A DNA stretch of 64,000 bases from Lysobacteraceae bacterium (GCA_012523465.1 JAAYIK010000015.1:1-64000), one strand, 5' to 3'. Shown: positions 36,499 to 46,856, counted from the first letter of the stretch. Made by a program: numbers and translations. Notes: generated by a model not told the origin, from the letters alone.

Positions 36499-38472
36499 GT
36501 GAACATGACCACTCCCTCCCGCAAGGCTTCTGCTTCGCCTGCCACGGAGCCTGGCGCCCGCTATCGCCAGCTGCCCCTGGGTTGGGGCGCGCTGGTGGCC
36601 GTCCTGGGCCTGCTGGCCTTGTTCCTGGCCCTCAACCAGCTGCTCAATCTGGGCTTTTTCAGCGGCCGGGTCATGCTTGAGAACACCTACCTGTACCTTG
36701 TGGCCGGGCTGCTGGTGAGCGCGGTGTTCCTGGTGTTCCCGGCTCACGCCCGAGCGCCGCGGCAGCGGGTGCCGTGGTACGACGGCCTGCTGTTCCTGCT
36801 CACCGCAGGGGCATTCGGCTATTTCGCCTACCACGGCTTTCGCATCGTCGAGGAGGGCTGGGAGTTCGCGGCCCCGCAGACAGCGGTGTGGATCAGCTAC
36901 CTGGCCTGGGCGCTGGTGCTGGAGGCGGCCCGCCGCACCGGCGGCCTGATCCTTTGCCTGATCGTGCTGTTCTTTTCCTTTTATCCCGTGTTCGCCGACA
37001 AGATGCCCGGGCCCATCGCCGGCTTTCCCCAGGACTTGCCGACCACCGCGGCTTACCACCTCATGAGCAGCGAAAGCGTCATGGGCATCCCGTTCCGGGC
37101 TTTCGCCGAGCTGGTGATCGGCTTCATCCTGTTCGGGGCGGCGCTGCAGCACACCGGAGCGGGTGCGTTCTTCAACAATCTGGCGTTCGCGCTGTTCGGC
37201 GCGGTGCGGGGCGGTCCGGCTAAGGTAGCGATTTTCGCCAGCGGGCTGATGGGCTCGGTCAGCGGCAGCGTGGTCTCCAACGTGCTGACCACTGGCGTGG
37301 TTACGATTCCGGCCATGCGGCGCACCGGGCTTGCGCCCCAGTTCGCTGGCGCCGTGGAAGCCTGCGCCTCCACCGGCGGGGTGCTGATGCCGCCCATCAT
37401 GGGGGCCACCGCGTTCATCATGGCCTCATTCTTGGGCGTGTCCTATCTGCACGTCGCCGTCGCCGCGCTGGTGCCCTCGGTGCTGTTCTATCTCACCCTG
37501 TTCATGCAGATTGATGCCTACGCCGCCCGCCACGTCGTCCGCGGCCTGCCGCGCGAGGAGCTACCCAGCATCCGCGAGACCATCAAGGACGGCTGGTTCT
37601 ACTTGGCCGCCTTCGCCGTGCTGGTGTATATGCTGATCGCGCTGCAGCGGGAGGCACTGGCGCCTTTTTACGCCACCGCCGTGCTGCTGGCCATCAATCA
37701 GCTCTCGTCCAAGCAGCGGCTGAGCTGGCGCGGTCTGCTGCGGATGCTGCGCGGGATCACCGCGGCGCTGGCCGAACTGGCGGGGTTGTTGGCCGGGGTG
37801 GGCCTGATCGTGGGCGCTTTCTCGGTCACCGGACTTGCCGGCACGCTGGCCAACGATCTGGTCTTCCTGGCCGGAGACGCGCCGCTGGTGCTGCTGATCA
37901 TGGGCGCCATCACCAGCTTCATCTTCGGTATGGGGATGACCATCACCGCCTGCTACATTTTCCTGGTCATCGTGCTGGCCCCGCCGCTTATCGCCGCCGG
38001 TTTCCACCCAACCGCGGTGCACCTGTTCATGCTGTATTTCGGCATGGTCTCCTTCATCACGCCGCCGGTGGCGATCGGCGCCTTCGCCGCCGCCGGTCTG
38101 GCCGGCACCAGCCCCATGCGGGTGGCGTTGGAGGCCACCCGGCTCGGCGTCGTGATGTATTTCATCCCCTTCTTCTTCGTCTACAACCCCGCCTTGATCC
38201 TGCAGGGCGCATGGACGGAGAGCCTGCTGGTGGTGGGTACGGCGGTTGTCGGTGTCGGGCTGATCGCGGCAGCCCTCCAGGGCTACCTGCTCGGGGCGGG
38301 GCCGTTGGGCTCGGGGCTGACAGGCTGGGGGGCGCGGCTGTCCTTGCTGGCCGGCGGCCTGGCGCTGGCGATTCCCGGCGGCGTCAAGGTGGTCCTGCTC
38401 GCTGTCCTGCTAGCGCTGCCCGGCATCTATCTGACCTGGCAGCGCAATCGCGGCCGGCTGCAGGCAGCATGA
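36499..38472 (+). CDS. TRAP transporter permease, fused 4TM/12TM subunits
   Basis: This 657-residue inner-membrane protein combines the small (Q) and large (M) TRAP subunits, the arrangement usual for TAXI systems. The small-subunit part covers about residues 30-165; the DctM-like part includes GSVSGSVVSNVLTTGVVTIPAMRRTG, EACASTGGVLMPPIMGATAFIMA and FGMGMTITACYIFLVIVLAPPLI with MVSFITPPVAIGAFAAAG. The GTG at 36499 has an in-frame ATG two codons later. It lies 104 bases after the receptor gene. Transport is probably sodium- or proton-driven. Confidence 0.93.
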   Translation: MNMTTPSRKASASPATEPGARYRQLPLGWGALVAVLGLLALFLALNQLLNLGFFSGRVMLENTYLYLVAGLLVSAVFLVFPAHARAPRQRVPWYDGLLFLLTAGAFGYFAYHGFRIVEEGWEFAAPQTAVWISYLAWALVLEAARRTGGLILCLIVLFFSFYPVFADKMPGPIAGFPQDLPTTAAYHLMSSESVMGIPFRAFAELVIGFILFGAALQHTGAGAFFNNLAFALFGAVRGGPAKVAIFASGLMGSVSGSVVSNVLTTGVVTIPAMRRTGLAPQFAGAVEACASTGGVLMPPIMGATAFIMASFLGVSYLHVAVAALVPSVLFYLTLFMQIDAYAARHVVRGLPREELPSIRETIKDGWFYLAAFAVLVYMLIALQREALAPFYATAVLLAINQLSSKQRLSWRGLLRMLRGITAALAELAGLLAGVGLIVGAFSVTGLAGTLANDLVFLAGDAPLVLLIMGAITSFIFGMGMTITACYIFLVIVLAPPLIAAGFHPTAVHLFMLYFGMVSFITPPVAIGAFAAAGLAGTSPMRVALEATRLGVVMYFIPFFFVYNPALILQGAWTESLLVVGTAVVGVGLIAAALQGYLLGAGPLGSGLTGWGARLSLLAGGLALAIPGGVKVVLLAVLLALPGIYLTWQRNRGRLQAA

Positions 38473-38475
38473 CGA

Positions 38476-38500
38476 GGCGCCCGCCGTCGCAGCGGGCGCC
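38476..38500. terminator. Hairpin between convergent TRAP and helicase genes
   Basis: GGCGCCCGC-CGTCGCA-GCGGGCGCC is a perfect nine-pair stem three bases past the permease stop and 16 bases past the helicase stop. It has no T-tract but its position suits a bidirectional terminator. Confidence 0.5.
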
Positions 38501-38516
38501 GGATCGAACCAGCCCG

Positions 38517-40238
38517 CTAGGCTCTGACTGCGCGGCTGCGGCCAAGGCGGCGGCTGTCGGCCTTGGCAGCACCGGCGAGCGGCCGCAGCCCCAGCTGACG
38601 GCCGCAGACGCGGGCCTTTTGCAGCAGTCGCATGACGTCCTTGGGCATGCCGCGGGGCAGGTCAACCAGCGAGAAGTCGGCGAAGATCTCGATGTGGCCG
38701 ATGTAACGGCCATCCAGCTCCGCTTCGTTGGCGATGGCGCCGACGATGTTGCCCGGCTTGGCGCCATGCCGATGGCCGACCTCCAGGCGAAAGCGCTGCA
38801 TCGGCAGGTCCGGGAAATCGCGCAGCGGCCGTGGGGCAGCGCTGGCTCCGGGCCTGGCCGACTGCGTCGCTCCGCCCGCCTTGCCGGGCCGTGTCCGCGG
38901 CGACGGGGCGGGCTCGCGCTCGGGCAGCAGCAGCGGCCGGTCTCCCTGTGCCAAGCGGGCCAGCGCGGCGGCGATGCGACGCGGCGCGATGCCGTGCTCT
39001 TGTTCGTACTCGCCGATCAGCTGCTCGTAGAGCTCGAGGTCTTCCGCCAGCGCAGCGCTGATGCGCTGCTTGAAGCGGGCAATGCGCTGTCGGTTGACGT
39101 CCGCGGCGGTCGGGATGGGTAGCGGCTCGATGGGCTGGCGGGTGGCGCGCTCGATGGCGCGCAGCAGGCGCTCTTCGCGCGGAGCGATGAACAGAATAGC
39201 CTCGCCGCTGCGACCGGCCCGCCCGGTGCGGCCGATGCGATGGACGTAGGCTTCCGGATCTGTCGGCACGTCGTAATTGACGACATGGCTGACGCGTTCC
39301 ACGTCCAGGCCGCGGGCGGCCACGTCGGTGGCGATGACGATGTCGAGCTGGCCGTTCCTGAGCCGCTCGACGATGCGCTCGCGCTGACTTTGCGGCACGT
39401 CGCCGTTGAGCGCCTCGCAGCTGTGGCCACGCGCTACCAGCTGCTGCGCCAGTTCCACAGTGGCGGTCTTGGTACGGACGAAGACCAGCACCGCATCGAA
39501 GTCTTCCACCTCCAGCAGACGGGTCAGCGCATCCAGCTTGTGCAGCCCGCTGCCACGCCAGTAGCGCTGGCGGATGGTGGCGGCGGTGGTAGTGGTTGCA
39601 GCGATGCGCACCTCGACCGGATCCTGCAGGTGCCGGCGGGCGACCCGCCGGATCGCCTCCGGCATGGTGGCCGAGAAGAGGGCGATCTGCCGTTCGGGCG
39701 GGGTCTGCCCGAGAATCCATTCGACGTCGTCGATGAAGCCCATGCGTAGCATCTCGTCGGCTTCGTCTAGCACCAGCGCCTGCAGCGCGGCAAGGCGCAG
39801 CGTGCCGCGCCGCAGATGGTCCATGATGCGACCGGGGGTGCCGACGACGACCTGCACGCCGCGGCGCAGGGCCTGCAGCTGGGAGCCGTAGTCCTTGCCG
39901 CCATAAAGCGGCAGGACCCGCAGGCCGGGCAAGTAGCGGGCGTACGTCGCGCAAGCCTCGGCGACCTGGATGGCCAGCTCGCGGGTCGGTGTCAGCACCA
40001 GCAGCTGGGGGGCACTGACGGCGAGATCGAGCCTGGCCAGCAGCGGCAGGGCGAAGGCAGCGGTTTTGCCGGTGCCGGTCTGGGCCTGGCCGAGCAAATC
40101 GCGGCCCTGCAGCAGGGGCGGGATGCTTTGGAGCTGGATGGGCGTCGGAGTTTCGTAGCCGACCTGGTCGAGCGCGCGCAGGATGGGAACCGGCAGTTCG
40201 AGCGCGGCGAAGCCGGCGGAAGGGAGCGAATCGGGCAT
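38517..40238 (-). CDS. DEAD-box ATP-dependent RNA helicase (DeaD/CsdA-like) with DbpA RNA-binding domain
   Basis: This 573-residue helicase remodels structured RNA, likely in ribosome assembly or cold growth. It has AQTGTGKTA (residues 52-60), PTRELAIQV, TPGRIMDH, VLDEADEML, SATMP, ATDVAARGLDVE and HRIGRTGRAGR. The C-terminal DbpA-type RNA-binding domain (MQRFRLEVGHRHGAKPGNIVGAIANEAELDG) follows a low-complexity linker, as in DeaD. I chose ATG 40238; the frame is open 50 codons further upstream without family similarity. Confidence 0.93.
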   Translation of the reverse strand: MPDSLPSAGFAALELPVPILRALDQVGYETPTPIQLQSIPPLLQGRDLLGQAQTGTGKTAAFALPLLARLDLAVSAPQLLVLTPTRELAIQVAEACATYARYLPGLRVLPLYGGKDYGSQLQALRRGVQVVVGTPGRIMDHLRRGTLRLAALQALVLDEADEMLRMGFIDDVEWILGQTPPERQIALFSATMPEAIRRVARRHLQDPVEVRIAATTTTAATIRQRYWRGSGLHKLDALTRLLEVEDFDAVLVFVRTKTATVELAQQLVARGHSCEALNGDVPQSQRERIVERLRNGQLDIVIATDVAARGLDVERVSHVVNYDVPTDPEAYVHRIGRTGRAGRSGEAILFIAPREERLLRAIERATRQPIEPLPIPTAADVNRQRIARFKQRISAALAEDLELYEQLIGEYEQEHGIAPRRIAAALARLAQGDRPLLLPEREPAPSPRTRPGKAGGATQSARPGASAAPRPLRDFPDLPMQRFRLEVGHRHGAKPGNIVGAIANEAELDGRYIGHIEIFADFSLVDLPRGMPKDVMRLLQKARVCGRQLGLRPLAGAAKADSRRLGRSRAVRA

Positions 40239-40360
40239 GAAATGGGAATACCTGAGGATGGGTCGAAGGGAAGCGTCGCCACACGAGAGCGTGACAAGCG
40301 CGCTAGCGTAGCAGGATATGCAGTCGCGATGTCGAGAAATTTCGCGTTTGCGGGCGCCAC

Positions 40361-40990
40361 TCAGGGCAATACCTCGTTGGCCCGCCACAAATACCAGCTG
40401 GCGACGGTGCGGTACGGCGCCCAGCGCGCGCCGTGGCGGCGCACCTCGGTTGGGCTGGGTAGAGCGGCCAGCCCGTAGGTGAGCATGAAGCCCTTGCGGA
40501 TGCCGAGGTCGGAGACCGGCAGCACGTCCGGCCGGCCGAGATTGAAGATCAGCAGCATCTCCGCGGTCCAGCGGCCGATGCCGCGCACCGAGGTCAGCCG
40601 GGCGATGATTTCCTCGTCGTCCATGCCAGCAAGCGCCTCGGGGGCCGGCACCAGACCGGCGATGGTCTTGGCGGCCAAATCTTTGGCCGCCAGGATCTTG
40701 GCACGGGAGAGCCCGACGCTGCGCAATTTCTCCTCGGGCATGGCCAGCACGCCCGCTGGGGTGGGCACGGAGCCGGGGAACAGCGCCTGCAGGCGGGCAT
40801 GGATAGCGGCTGCCGCCTTACCGCTGAGCTGCTGGTAAACGATGGCCCGCAGCAGCCCGAGGAAAGGGCTGTGCATATCGCGCAGCTCCAGCCGGTAGTC
40901 GCCGACCCGGGCGATCAGGGCCGCCAGCGGCGGGTCCTCGGCGCATAGAGCGGCAATGGCTGCGTCGAGCTCGTCGGTGTATGGCAGCAT
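40361..40990 (-). CDS. DNA-3-methyladenine glycosylase (AlkA-like, HhH-GPD)
   Basis: This 209-residue enzyme would excise alkylated bases. The helix-hairpin-helix LTSVRGIGRWTAEMLLIF is followed by the catalytic aspartate D161 in VLPVSDLGIRKGF. It lacks the N-terminal AlkA domain, so it resembles the compact prokaryotic 3-methyladenine glycosylase II form. Its start codon shares one base with the nadE stop (TGATG), so it is translationally coupled to nadE. Confidence 0.92.
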   Translation of the reverse strand: MLPYTDELDAAIAALCAEDPPLAALIARVGDYRLELRDMHSPFLGLLRAIVYQQLSGKAAAAIHARLQALFPGSVPTPAGVLAMPEEKLRSVGLSRAKILAAKDLAAKTIAGLVPAPEALAGMDDEEIIARLTSVRGIGRWTAEMLLIFNLGRPDVLPVSDLGIRKGFMLTYGLAALPSPTEVRRHGARWAPYRTVASWYLWRANEVLP

Positions 40991-43047
40991 CAGGCGTCGG
41001 GTACGTTGCGTCTCAGTTCGTCCAGCCAGACGGTGGCATCGGCATCGCTCGGCGCACGCCAGTCGCCGCGCGGGGACAGGGCGCCGCCGGTGACCACCTT
41101 CGGTCCATTGGGGACGGCCGTGCGCTTGTATTGGCTGATCGTGAAGAAACGGTACAGGAACAGCTCCAGCCAGCGCTTGATGGTCGCAAGGTCGTAGCTG
41201 TTGCGCGCGTGCTCGGGGACGTGCGCGGGCCAGCGGCCCTTGTTCTTATCGTGCCAGGCCTGGTAGGCCAGGAAGGCGACCTTGCTGGGGCGAAAGCCGT
41301 AGCGGGTGATGTAGTAGATGTTGAAATCCTGCAGCTCGTACGGCCCGATCTGGGATTCGGTGCTCTGGCTGGGGCCGCCGTCCTGGCCGGGAACCAGCTC
41401 GGGCGAGATCTCGGTAGCGAGCACGTCCTGCAGGATGGCTGCGGTAGCCTGATCGAGCTGGCCGCTGGCGATGCGCCAGCGCAGCAGGGCCTTCATCAGC
41501 GTCTTGGGCACCGAGGCGTTGACGTTGTAGTGCGACATGTGATCGCCGACGCCGTAGGTACTCCAGCCTAGGGCGATTTCCGACAGGTCGCCGGTGCCCA
41601 GCACCAGGGCATGATGATGGTTGGCCAGGCGGAACAGGTGGGAAGTCCGCTCGCCGGCCTGCACGTTCTCGAAGGTCACGTCATAGACCGGCTGGCCGTC
41701 GGCGAAGGGATGGCCGAGATCCTTGAGCATTTGCAGGCAGGAGGGACGGATATCGATCTCTTCGGCGCGGACTCCGAGCGCCTGCATGAGGGCATGCGCG
41801 TTGCGTAGAGTGCGCTCGGTGGTGGCGAACCCCGGCATGGTATAGGCCAGGATGTTGCCGCGCGGCAGACTCAGCCGGTCCATGGTGCGCGCCGCCACTA
41901 GCAGGGCGTGGGTGGAGTCCAGGCCTCCGGAGACGCCGATGACCAGGCGCTCGATGCCGCTGCTGCGCAGCCGCTGCAGCAGGCCTTGCACCTGGATCTC
42001 GAAGGTCTCCCGGCAATGCTGCTCGAACCGTGCCGGGTCGGCCGGGACGAAGGGGAAGCGCTCAAGGGGCCGCTGCAGCTCGCGCACGCCCTGCGGGAGC
42101 TCGAAGCGGAAGCGGATCCGCCGCAGCTCCTGCAGCCGCGGCCGCAGTTCGGCAACGCTGTCGTGGAAGGGGCTGAGCCGCACGCGCTCCTGCGCCAGCC
42201 GCTCCAGATCGATGTCAGCTAGCAGCAGCCCCTCGGTCTGGCCGTAGCGCTCGGATTCCGCCAGCAGCTCGCCCTGCTCATAGATCAGGCCGTGGCCGTC
42301 CCAGGCAAGGTCGTTGCTGGACTCGCCGCTGCCGGCGCCGCTGTAGAGATAGGCGGCGACGGTGCGGCTGCTGTGGGCGGCGCAGAGGGTGCGGCGGTAG
42401 GCGGCCTTGTCCAGCGCCGCGTTGCTGGCGGAGAGGTTGCAGAGCACGGTGGCGCCCCGCAGGGCCGCATAGGTCGAGGGCGGGATGGGAGCCCACAGGT
42501 CTTCGCACACCTCGGCGTGAAGGACGAAACCCGGTAGATTCTCGGCTTCGAAAAGCAGGTCGTTGCCGAAGGGGACGGTTTGCCCAAGCAGCTCCATCTC
42601 CTTGCTGACGGCCTGCCGCGCCGAGCTGAACTGGCGCTTCTCGTAGAACTCCTGATAGTTCGGCAAGTAGGTCTTGGGCACGATGCCGAGCAGACGGCCG
42701 CGGTAAAGCGCCACCGCGCAGTTGAACAGCAGGCCGTCGAGGCGTAATGGCGCGCCCACCAGCAGCACCGGCGTCATCTGCCGGCTGGCTTCCAGCAACT
42801 TGTGCAGGGCCGCCAGCACCCCCTCGAGCAGCGGCGCCTGGTGGAACAGGTCGTCGCAGCTGTAGGCGGAGAGCCCCAGCTCCGGGAACAGCGCCACGGC
42901 GGCGCCGGCCTCGCTGGCTTGGCGGGCCAGCGTCAGGGTGCGCCCCAGGTTGTGCGCCGGGTCGGCGATCTTGACCCCAGGCAGGCAGACCGCGGCGCGG
43001 ATGAAGCCGTGCCGGTAGATGGAGAAAAAGTCGCTGTGTGAGTGCAT
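40990..43047 (-). CDS. nadE: Glutamine-dependent NAD(+) synthetase
   Basis: This two-domain enzyme amidates nicotinic acid adenine dinucleotide using glutamine. The 685-residue protein has an N-terminal nitrilase-type glutaminase domain with triad E56 ([10 protein letters not shown]), K125 ([10 protein letters not shown]) and C181 (EVCEDLWAP). The C-terminal synthetase domain has the PP-loop GVSGGLDST at residues 371-379 and [17 protein letters not shown]. It belongs to the large Mycobacterium-type class rather than the short ammonia-dependent E. coli type. It is divergent from the isochorismatase gene. Confidence 0.96.
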   Translation of the reverse strand: MHSHSDFFSIYRHGFIRAAVCLPGVKIADPAHNLGRTLTLARQASEAGAAVALFPELGLSAYSCDDLFHQAPLLEGVLAALHKLLEASRQMTPVLLVGAPLRLDGLLFNCAVALYRGRLLGIVPKTYLPNYQEFYEKRQFSSARQAVSKEMELLGQTVPFGNDLLFEAENLPGFVLHAEVCEDLWAPIPPSTYAALRGATVLCNLSASNAALDKAAYRRTLCAAHSSRTVAAYLYSGAGSGESSNDLAWDGHGLIYEQGELLAESERYGQTEGLLLADIDLERLAQERVRLSPFHDSVAELRPRLQELRRIRFRFELPQGVRELQRPLERFPFVPADPARFEQHCRETFEIQVQGLLQRLRSSGIERLVIGVSGGLDSTHALLVAARTMDRLSLPRGNILAYTMPGFATTERTLRNAHALMQALGVRAEEIDIRPSCLQMLKDLGHPFADGQPVYDVTFENVQAGERTSHLFRLANHHHALVLGTGDLSEIALGWSTYGVGDHMSHYNVNASVPKTLMKALLRWRIASGQLDQATAAILQDVLATEISPELVPGQDGGPSQSTESQIGPYELQDFNIYYITRYGFRPSKVAFLAYQAWHDKNKGRWPAHVPEHARNSYDLATIKRWLELFLYRFFTISQYKRTAVPNGPKVVTGGALSPRGDWRAPSDADATVWLDELRRNVPDA

Positions 43048-43135
43048 GTCGCCGTGCGCAAAAGACCTCGATCGCTAACTGTAGCGGCGGCCGGGGCGAA
43101 TTGAAACTAGCCGCCATGGCCGCCAGTTGCTGGTC

Positions 43136-43717
43136 ATGGCGAAAAACGACGAGCAGAGCTTTCCCGACCAGTCGGCGGTCGCGCTGCTGATCATCGACAC
43201 CATCAACGATCTGGAGTTCGCCGGCGGCGAGACGCTACTGCGCCATGCCCTGCCCATGGCGCACAACATCGCCGCCCTCAAGCGGCGGGCGCGGGCAGCG
43301 GGCATTCCGGCCATCTATCTCAACGACAACTTCGGCCAGTGGCGCTCCGACTTTCGCAGCGTGGTGCAGCGCAATCTCGCAGGGGTGCGGGGCGCGCCCA
43401 TGGTTCGGCTGCTGGCGCCGGAGCCGGACGACTACTTCGTGCTCAAGCCCAAGCACTCCGGCTTCTTCGGGACCACGCTGGAGACGCTGCTGCGCTTTAT
43501 CGGCGCCCGGACGTTGGTCCTGACGGGACTGACCACCGAGATGTGCGTGCTATTCACGGCCATGGACGCCTACATGCGCGACTACGCCCTGCTGGTTCCC
43601 GGCGACTGCTGTGCGGCGGCGTCGGCGGCGCGGCACTGGCAGGCGCTCGACTACCCGCAGCAGGTGCTCAAGGCCGATACCCGGCCTGCGGCGGAGCTGC
43701 CGCTGGAACGGCGCTAG
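43136..43717 (+). CDS. Isochorismatase-like cysteine hydrolase
   Basis: This 193-residue hydrolase has the family's Asp-Lys-Cys triad: D21 in ALLIIDTINDLEF, K104 in YFVLKPKHSGFFGT and C137 in LTGLTTEMCVLFTAMDAYMRDY. The ATG at 43136 gives a natural MAKNDEQSFP start. It is divergent from nadE, and some relatives are nicotinamidases, but metal-site residues of nicotinamidase are not evident, so a link to NAD metabolism is only suggested by context. The substrate is unknown. Confidence 0.85.
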   Translation: MAKNDEQSFPDQSAVALLIIDTINDLEFAGGETLLRHALPMAHNIAALKRRARAAGIPAIYLNDNFGQWRSDFRSVVQRNLAGVRGAPMVRLLAPEPDDYFVLKPKHSGFFGTTLETLLRFIGARTLVLTGLTTEMCVLFTAMDAYMRDYALLVPGDCCAAASAARHWQALDYPQQVLKADTRPAAELPLERR

Positions 43718-43726
43718 CCCGTTGCC

Positions 43727-46282
43727 TCAAGAGGCGGCGACCTCCGTGTCCAGGAAGCGCGCGGTGAACTTGTCCGCCGGCAGCGCCGGAGCGTACACAT
43801 AGCCCTGAAAGTAGTGGCAGCCACTGGCGCGCAGCGCCTCCAGCTGCTGTTCGGTCTCGACGCCCTCGGCGACCACTTGCAGATCCAGCTTGCGGCCTAG
43901 GTCGATCAGCGTGGAGACGATGGCGGCGTCGGCCGGGGCGCTCAGAATGCCCTTGATGAAGCCGCGGTCGATCTTCAGCCTGTCGATGGGGAAACGCTTG
44001 AGATAGGCCAGGGCGCTGTAGCCAGTACCGAAGTCGTCCAGCGCCAGCCCGACGCCGAGGGTCTTCAGGGTGCGCAGCTTGGCGCTAGCGGCCTCGTCCA
44101 TCAGCACGCTCTCGGTCAGCTCCAGGGTCAGCCGCTCGGGAGCGACCCCGGTGCGCTCCAGAATGTCCTTGACGTGCGCGCTGAAGTTGCGATCTCGCAG
44201 CTGCCGGGCTGAGACGTTGACCGAGATTTCCGGCAGCAGCAATCCTTGTGCGTGCCATTGCGCCAGCTGCTCGGCGGCCTTTTGCAGGGCCAGCTCGCCG
44301 ATGAGCACGATCAGGCCGCTGTCTTCGGCGAGCGAGATGAACAGCTCGGGCGAGACCGCGCCCAGCTTGGGGTGATCCCAGCGCAGCAGGGCTTCGGCGC
44401 CCGCCAGGCGTCCCGTGCCGTCCATCAGCGGCTGGTAGTACAGTTCCAGCTTGCCCTGTTCCAGCGCCTCCCGCAGCTCCAGGCGGAGCGTGAAGCGGTC
44501 TTCCCGCCGTGGATCGGCGGGCGGGAGATAGACGCTTAGACCGTCGCGGCCGCTGTCCTTGATCTGGTACATGGCGGCGTCGGCCTGCTTGAGCAGGGTT
44601 TCCCGGTCCAGGCCATCGTCCGGATAGACGCTCATGCCGAGACTGCAGGTGATGACCAGCTGGCGGCCCTGGAGCTGCAGCGGCTGGCGGATGGCCTCCA
44701 GCAGCCGCTCGGCGGTCTCGCGCACATCCTCGTAGTGCTCGACGTCGGTCAGCACCACTACAAACTCGTCGCCGCCCAGGCGGGCGACGGTGTCGTCCTC
44801 GCGCACGCCGCGCTCCAGCCGGCGCGCGATCTTGACTAGCAGCTCGTCGCCGGCGGCGTGTCCCAGGCTGTCGTTGACTTGCTTGAAGCGGTCAAGGTCG
44901 ATGAACAGCACGCCTACCCGGGTGCCGTGGCGGTGGGCGTGGGCGATGGCCATCTCCAGCCGGTCGTCCAGCAGGCGCCGGTTGGGCAGCCCGGTGAGCG
45001 GGTCACGGTAGGCGAGGTTGCGGATGTTCTCCTCGTTTTCCTTGAGCTTGGTGATGTCGTTGAACATCCCCGCGTAGTGGGTGATATTGCCTTGCTCGTC
45101 CTTGATGGCGGTGATGCTGAGATACTCCGGATATACTTCGCCGTTCTTGCGCCGGTTCCAGATCTCGCCCTGCCAGTTGCCGTGCTCGCGCAGTTGGCGC
45201 CATAACTCCTGATAAAACTCCTTGCTGTGGCGGCCGGAACTGAGCATGGCGGGCGTCTTGCCGATGGCCTCCTCGGCGGTGTAGCCGGTCATCTTGGTGA
45301 AGGCGGGGTTGACGCTGACGATGCGGGCGTTGGCGTCGGTGATGATGACGCCCTCCAGCGTGCTTTCGATGATGCGCTCGGCCAGATGCAGGCTGCGGCG
45401 GGAGGCCGACAGGGCGCGGTCGCGGATTTCCAGCGCGCGTTGCAGGTCACGCACGTAGGAGACCTCGATGTCGCTCATGATCTCGGCGAAGCTGACCAAG
45501 CCCAGCAGGGTGCTGCCGTCCTGCACGCCGATGTGGCGCACCTGGTTCTTGCTGAGCAGCTCGCGCGCCCGGTAGAGCGAGAGATCCGGCGGCACCGTCA
45601 GCAGCGGCCAGCTGGCCAGCTCGCCTAAGGGGCGCTCGCCGCTGCGCTCCACGATCAGTCGCACGAGGTCGCGCTCGGTGAGGATGCCGTGGCTGCCATC
45701 GGGGAAGGCGACCAGGATGGCGGCCATTGCCCGCTGGCGCATGCTATCGATGGCGGCGGTCAGCGAGGCCGTGGCCGCCAACCGCGGAACGTCCCGGCGC
45801 ACCACCGAGCCGACGGTGCGCATGTGCAGGTAGTGCTCGATGCCCTGATGCTCGACCACGTCGGTCTGGCTGAGAATGCCCAACACCTGCTGGCTTTCGT
45901 CCACTACCAGGTAGTGGCGTAGGCCGTCGCGCTTAAACAGTGCGGCGACGCTGCGCAACGGCGTGTCGCCGCTGATGGTGAGCACCGGGCTGCTCATGAC
46001 CGCCCTGATCGGCTGGGTGAACTGGGCCGGATCGGTGAAATCGACGGAAAGAGCATCGCGCTCTGTCCAGATTCCAACCGGTTTGCCATCTTCCATGACC
46101 AGGATGGAGCTGCAGCGCCTAGCCTGCATGGCCGCCGCCGCTGCGTGCAGGGGCGTCTCGGGAGGGCAGTCGAGGATGTCAGGCTGCACGATCTCGGCGA
46201 CGCGCAGGTCGGCGGGAAGCGAGAAGGCCGCCGCGGCTTCGGTTTCCAGCTCGGCAAGACCCGTTAGAAAGCGTAATGACAT
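43727..46282 (-). CDS. CBS-PAS-GGDEF-EAL cyclic-di-GMP signalling protein
   Basis: This 851-residue cytosolic protein may both make and degrade cyclic-di-GMP. Four CBS motifs occupy about residues 25-275, a PAS domain about 300-415, GGDEF about 425-585 and EAL about 595-840. The GGDEF site (503-507) is intact with an inhibitory RxxD at 494-497. The EAL site is intact (E630-A-L) with LTESVLM and DDFGTGYSAL, so both activities are possible. No membrane segment is seen. The CBS pairs suggest adenine-nucleotide sensing; the signal is not known. Confidence 0.93.
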   Translation of the reverse strand: MSLRFLTGLAELETEAAAAFSLPADLRVAEIVQPDILDCPPETPLHAAAAAMQARRCSSILVMEDGKPVGIWTERDALSVDFTDPAQFTQPIRAVMSSPVLTISGDTPLRSVAALFKRDGLRHYLVVDESQQVLGILSQTDVVEHQGIEHYLHMRTVGSVVRRDVPRLAATASLTAAIDSMRQRAMAAILVAFPDGSHGILTERDLVRLIVERSGERPLGELASWPLLTVPPDLSLYRARELLSKNQVRHIGVQDGSTLLGLVSFAEIMSDIEVSYVRDLQRALEIRDRALSASRRSLHLAERIIESTLEGVIITDANARIVSVNPAFTKMTGYTAEEAIGKTPAMLSSGRHSKEFYQELWRQLREHGNWQGEIWNRRKNGEVYPEYLSITAIKDEQGNITHYAGMFNDITKLKENEENIRNLAYRDPLTGLPNRRLLDDRLEMAIAHAHRHGTRVGVLFIDLDRFKQVNDSLGHAAGDELLVKIARRLERGVREDDTVARLGGDEFVVVLTDVEHYEDVRETAERLLEAIRQPLQLQGRQLVITCSLGMSVYPDDGLDRETLLKQADAAMYQIKDSGRDGLSVYLPPADPRREDRFTLRLELREALEQGKLELYYQPLMDGTGRLAGAEALLRWDHPKLGAVSPELFISLAEDSGLIVLIGELALQKAAEQLAQWHAQGLLLPEISVNVSARQLRDRNFSAHVKDILERTGVAPERLTLELTESVLMDEAASAKLRTLKTLGVGLALDDFGTGYSALAYLKRFPIDRLKIDRGFIKGILSAPADAAIVSTLIDLGRKLDLQVVAEGVETEQQLEALRASGCHYFQGYVYAPALPADKFTARFLDTEVAAS

Positions 46283-46348
46283 AGCGTGTCCGATAAGAGG
46301 GATCGGCGCGATCCTGGCGTAACGTTGCGTGACGAACCGATAGCTGCG

Positions 46349-46825
46349 TCAACCATGATGGCTACGGGCGATCGCTGCCGTCCGGGCAGCGCACAGCCGC
46401 AGCAGGTCCTGCGTGGCCAGCTCGATTTCGAGGCCACGGCGGCCGGCGCTGACGTGGATGCGGGGCAGGGCGAGCGCACTTTGGTCGACCACCATGGGTA
46501 GGCGCCGCTTCTGCCCCAGCGGGCTGATGCCGCCCGTGACGTAGCCAGTGGCGCGCTCCGCCTCCGCCGGCTCGGCCATGACGGCCCGTTTCCCGTCCAG
46601 CGCCGCGGCCAGGGCTTTCAGATCCAGGCTGCATGCCACCGGCACCAGCGCGACCACAAGTCGGCCGTCGACCTTGGCGACCAGGGTCTTGAATACCTGC
46701 GCCGGATCCAGGCCCAGCTTTTCGGCTGCTTCCAGGCCGTATGAGGCAGCATCCGGATCATGCCGGTATTCGCGCAGCGTGAACTCGATGTTGGCACGGC
46801 GCGCGGCGACAACGGCCGGGGTCAT
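46349..46825 (-). CDS. ybaK: Cys-tRNA(Pro)/Cys-tRNA(Cys) deacylase YbaK
   Basis: YbaK/EbsC hydrolyses Cys-tRNA(Pro) formed by mistake by prolyl-tRNA synthetase. The 158-residue protein has the YbaK signature KTLVAKVDGRLVVALVPV (catalytic-site Lys region) and GGISPLGQKRRLPMVVD. AGGAG lies ten bases before the ATG. It is divergent from the spmAB-like gene and 66 bases downstream, in its own direction, lies the cyclic-di-GMP gene. Confidence 0.93.
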   Translation of the reverse strand: MTPAVVAARRANIEFTLREYRHDPDAASYGLEAAEKLGLDPAQVFKTLVAKVDGRLVVALVPVACSLDLKALAAALDGKRAVMAEPAEAERATGYVTGGISPLGQKRRLPMVVDQSALALPRIHVSAGRRGLEIELATQDLLRLCAARTAAIARSHHG

Positions 46826-46856
46826 GGATATGCTTCTCCTGGATCGGCTGGCGCGT

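Noticed and set aside
38662-40284. 540-codon open frame antisense-register to the DEAD-box helicase gene
   Set aside because: It is a low-complexity Arg/Ala/Gly translation produced by high GC in another frame of a clear helicase gene; it has no domain or signal.
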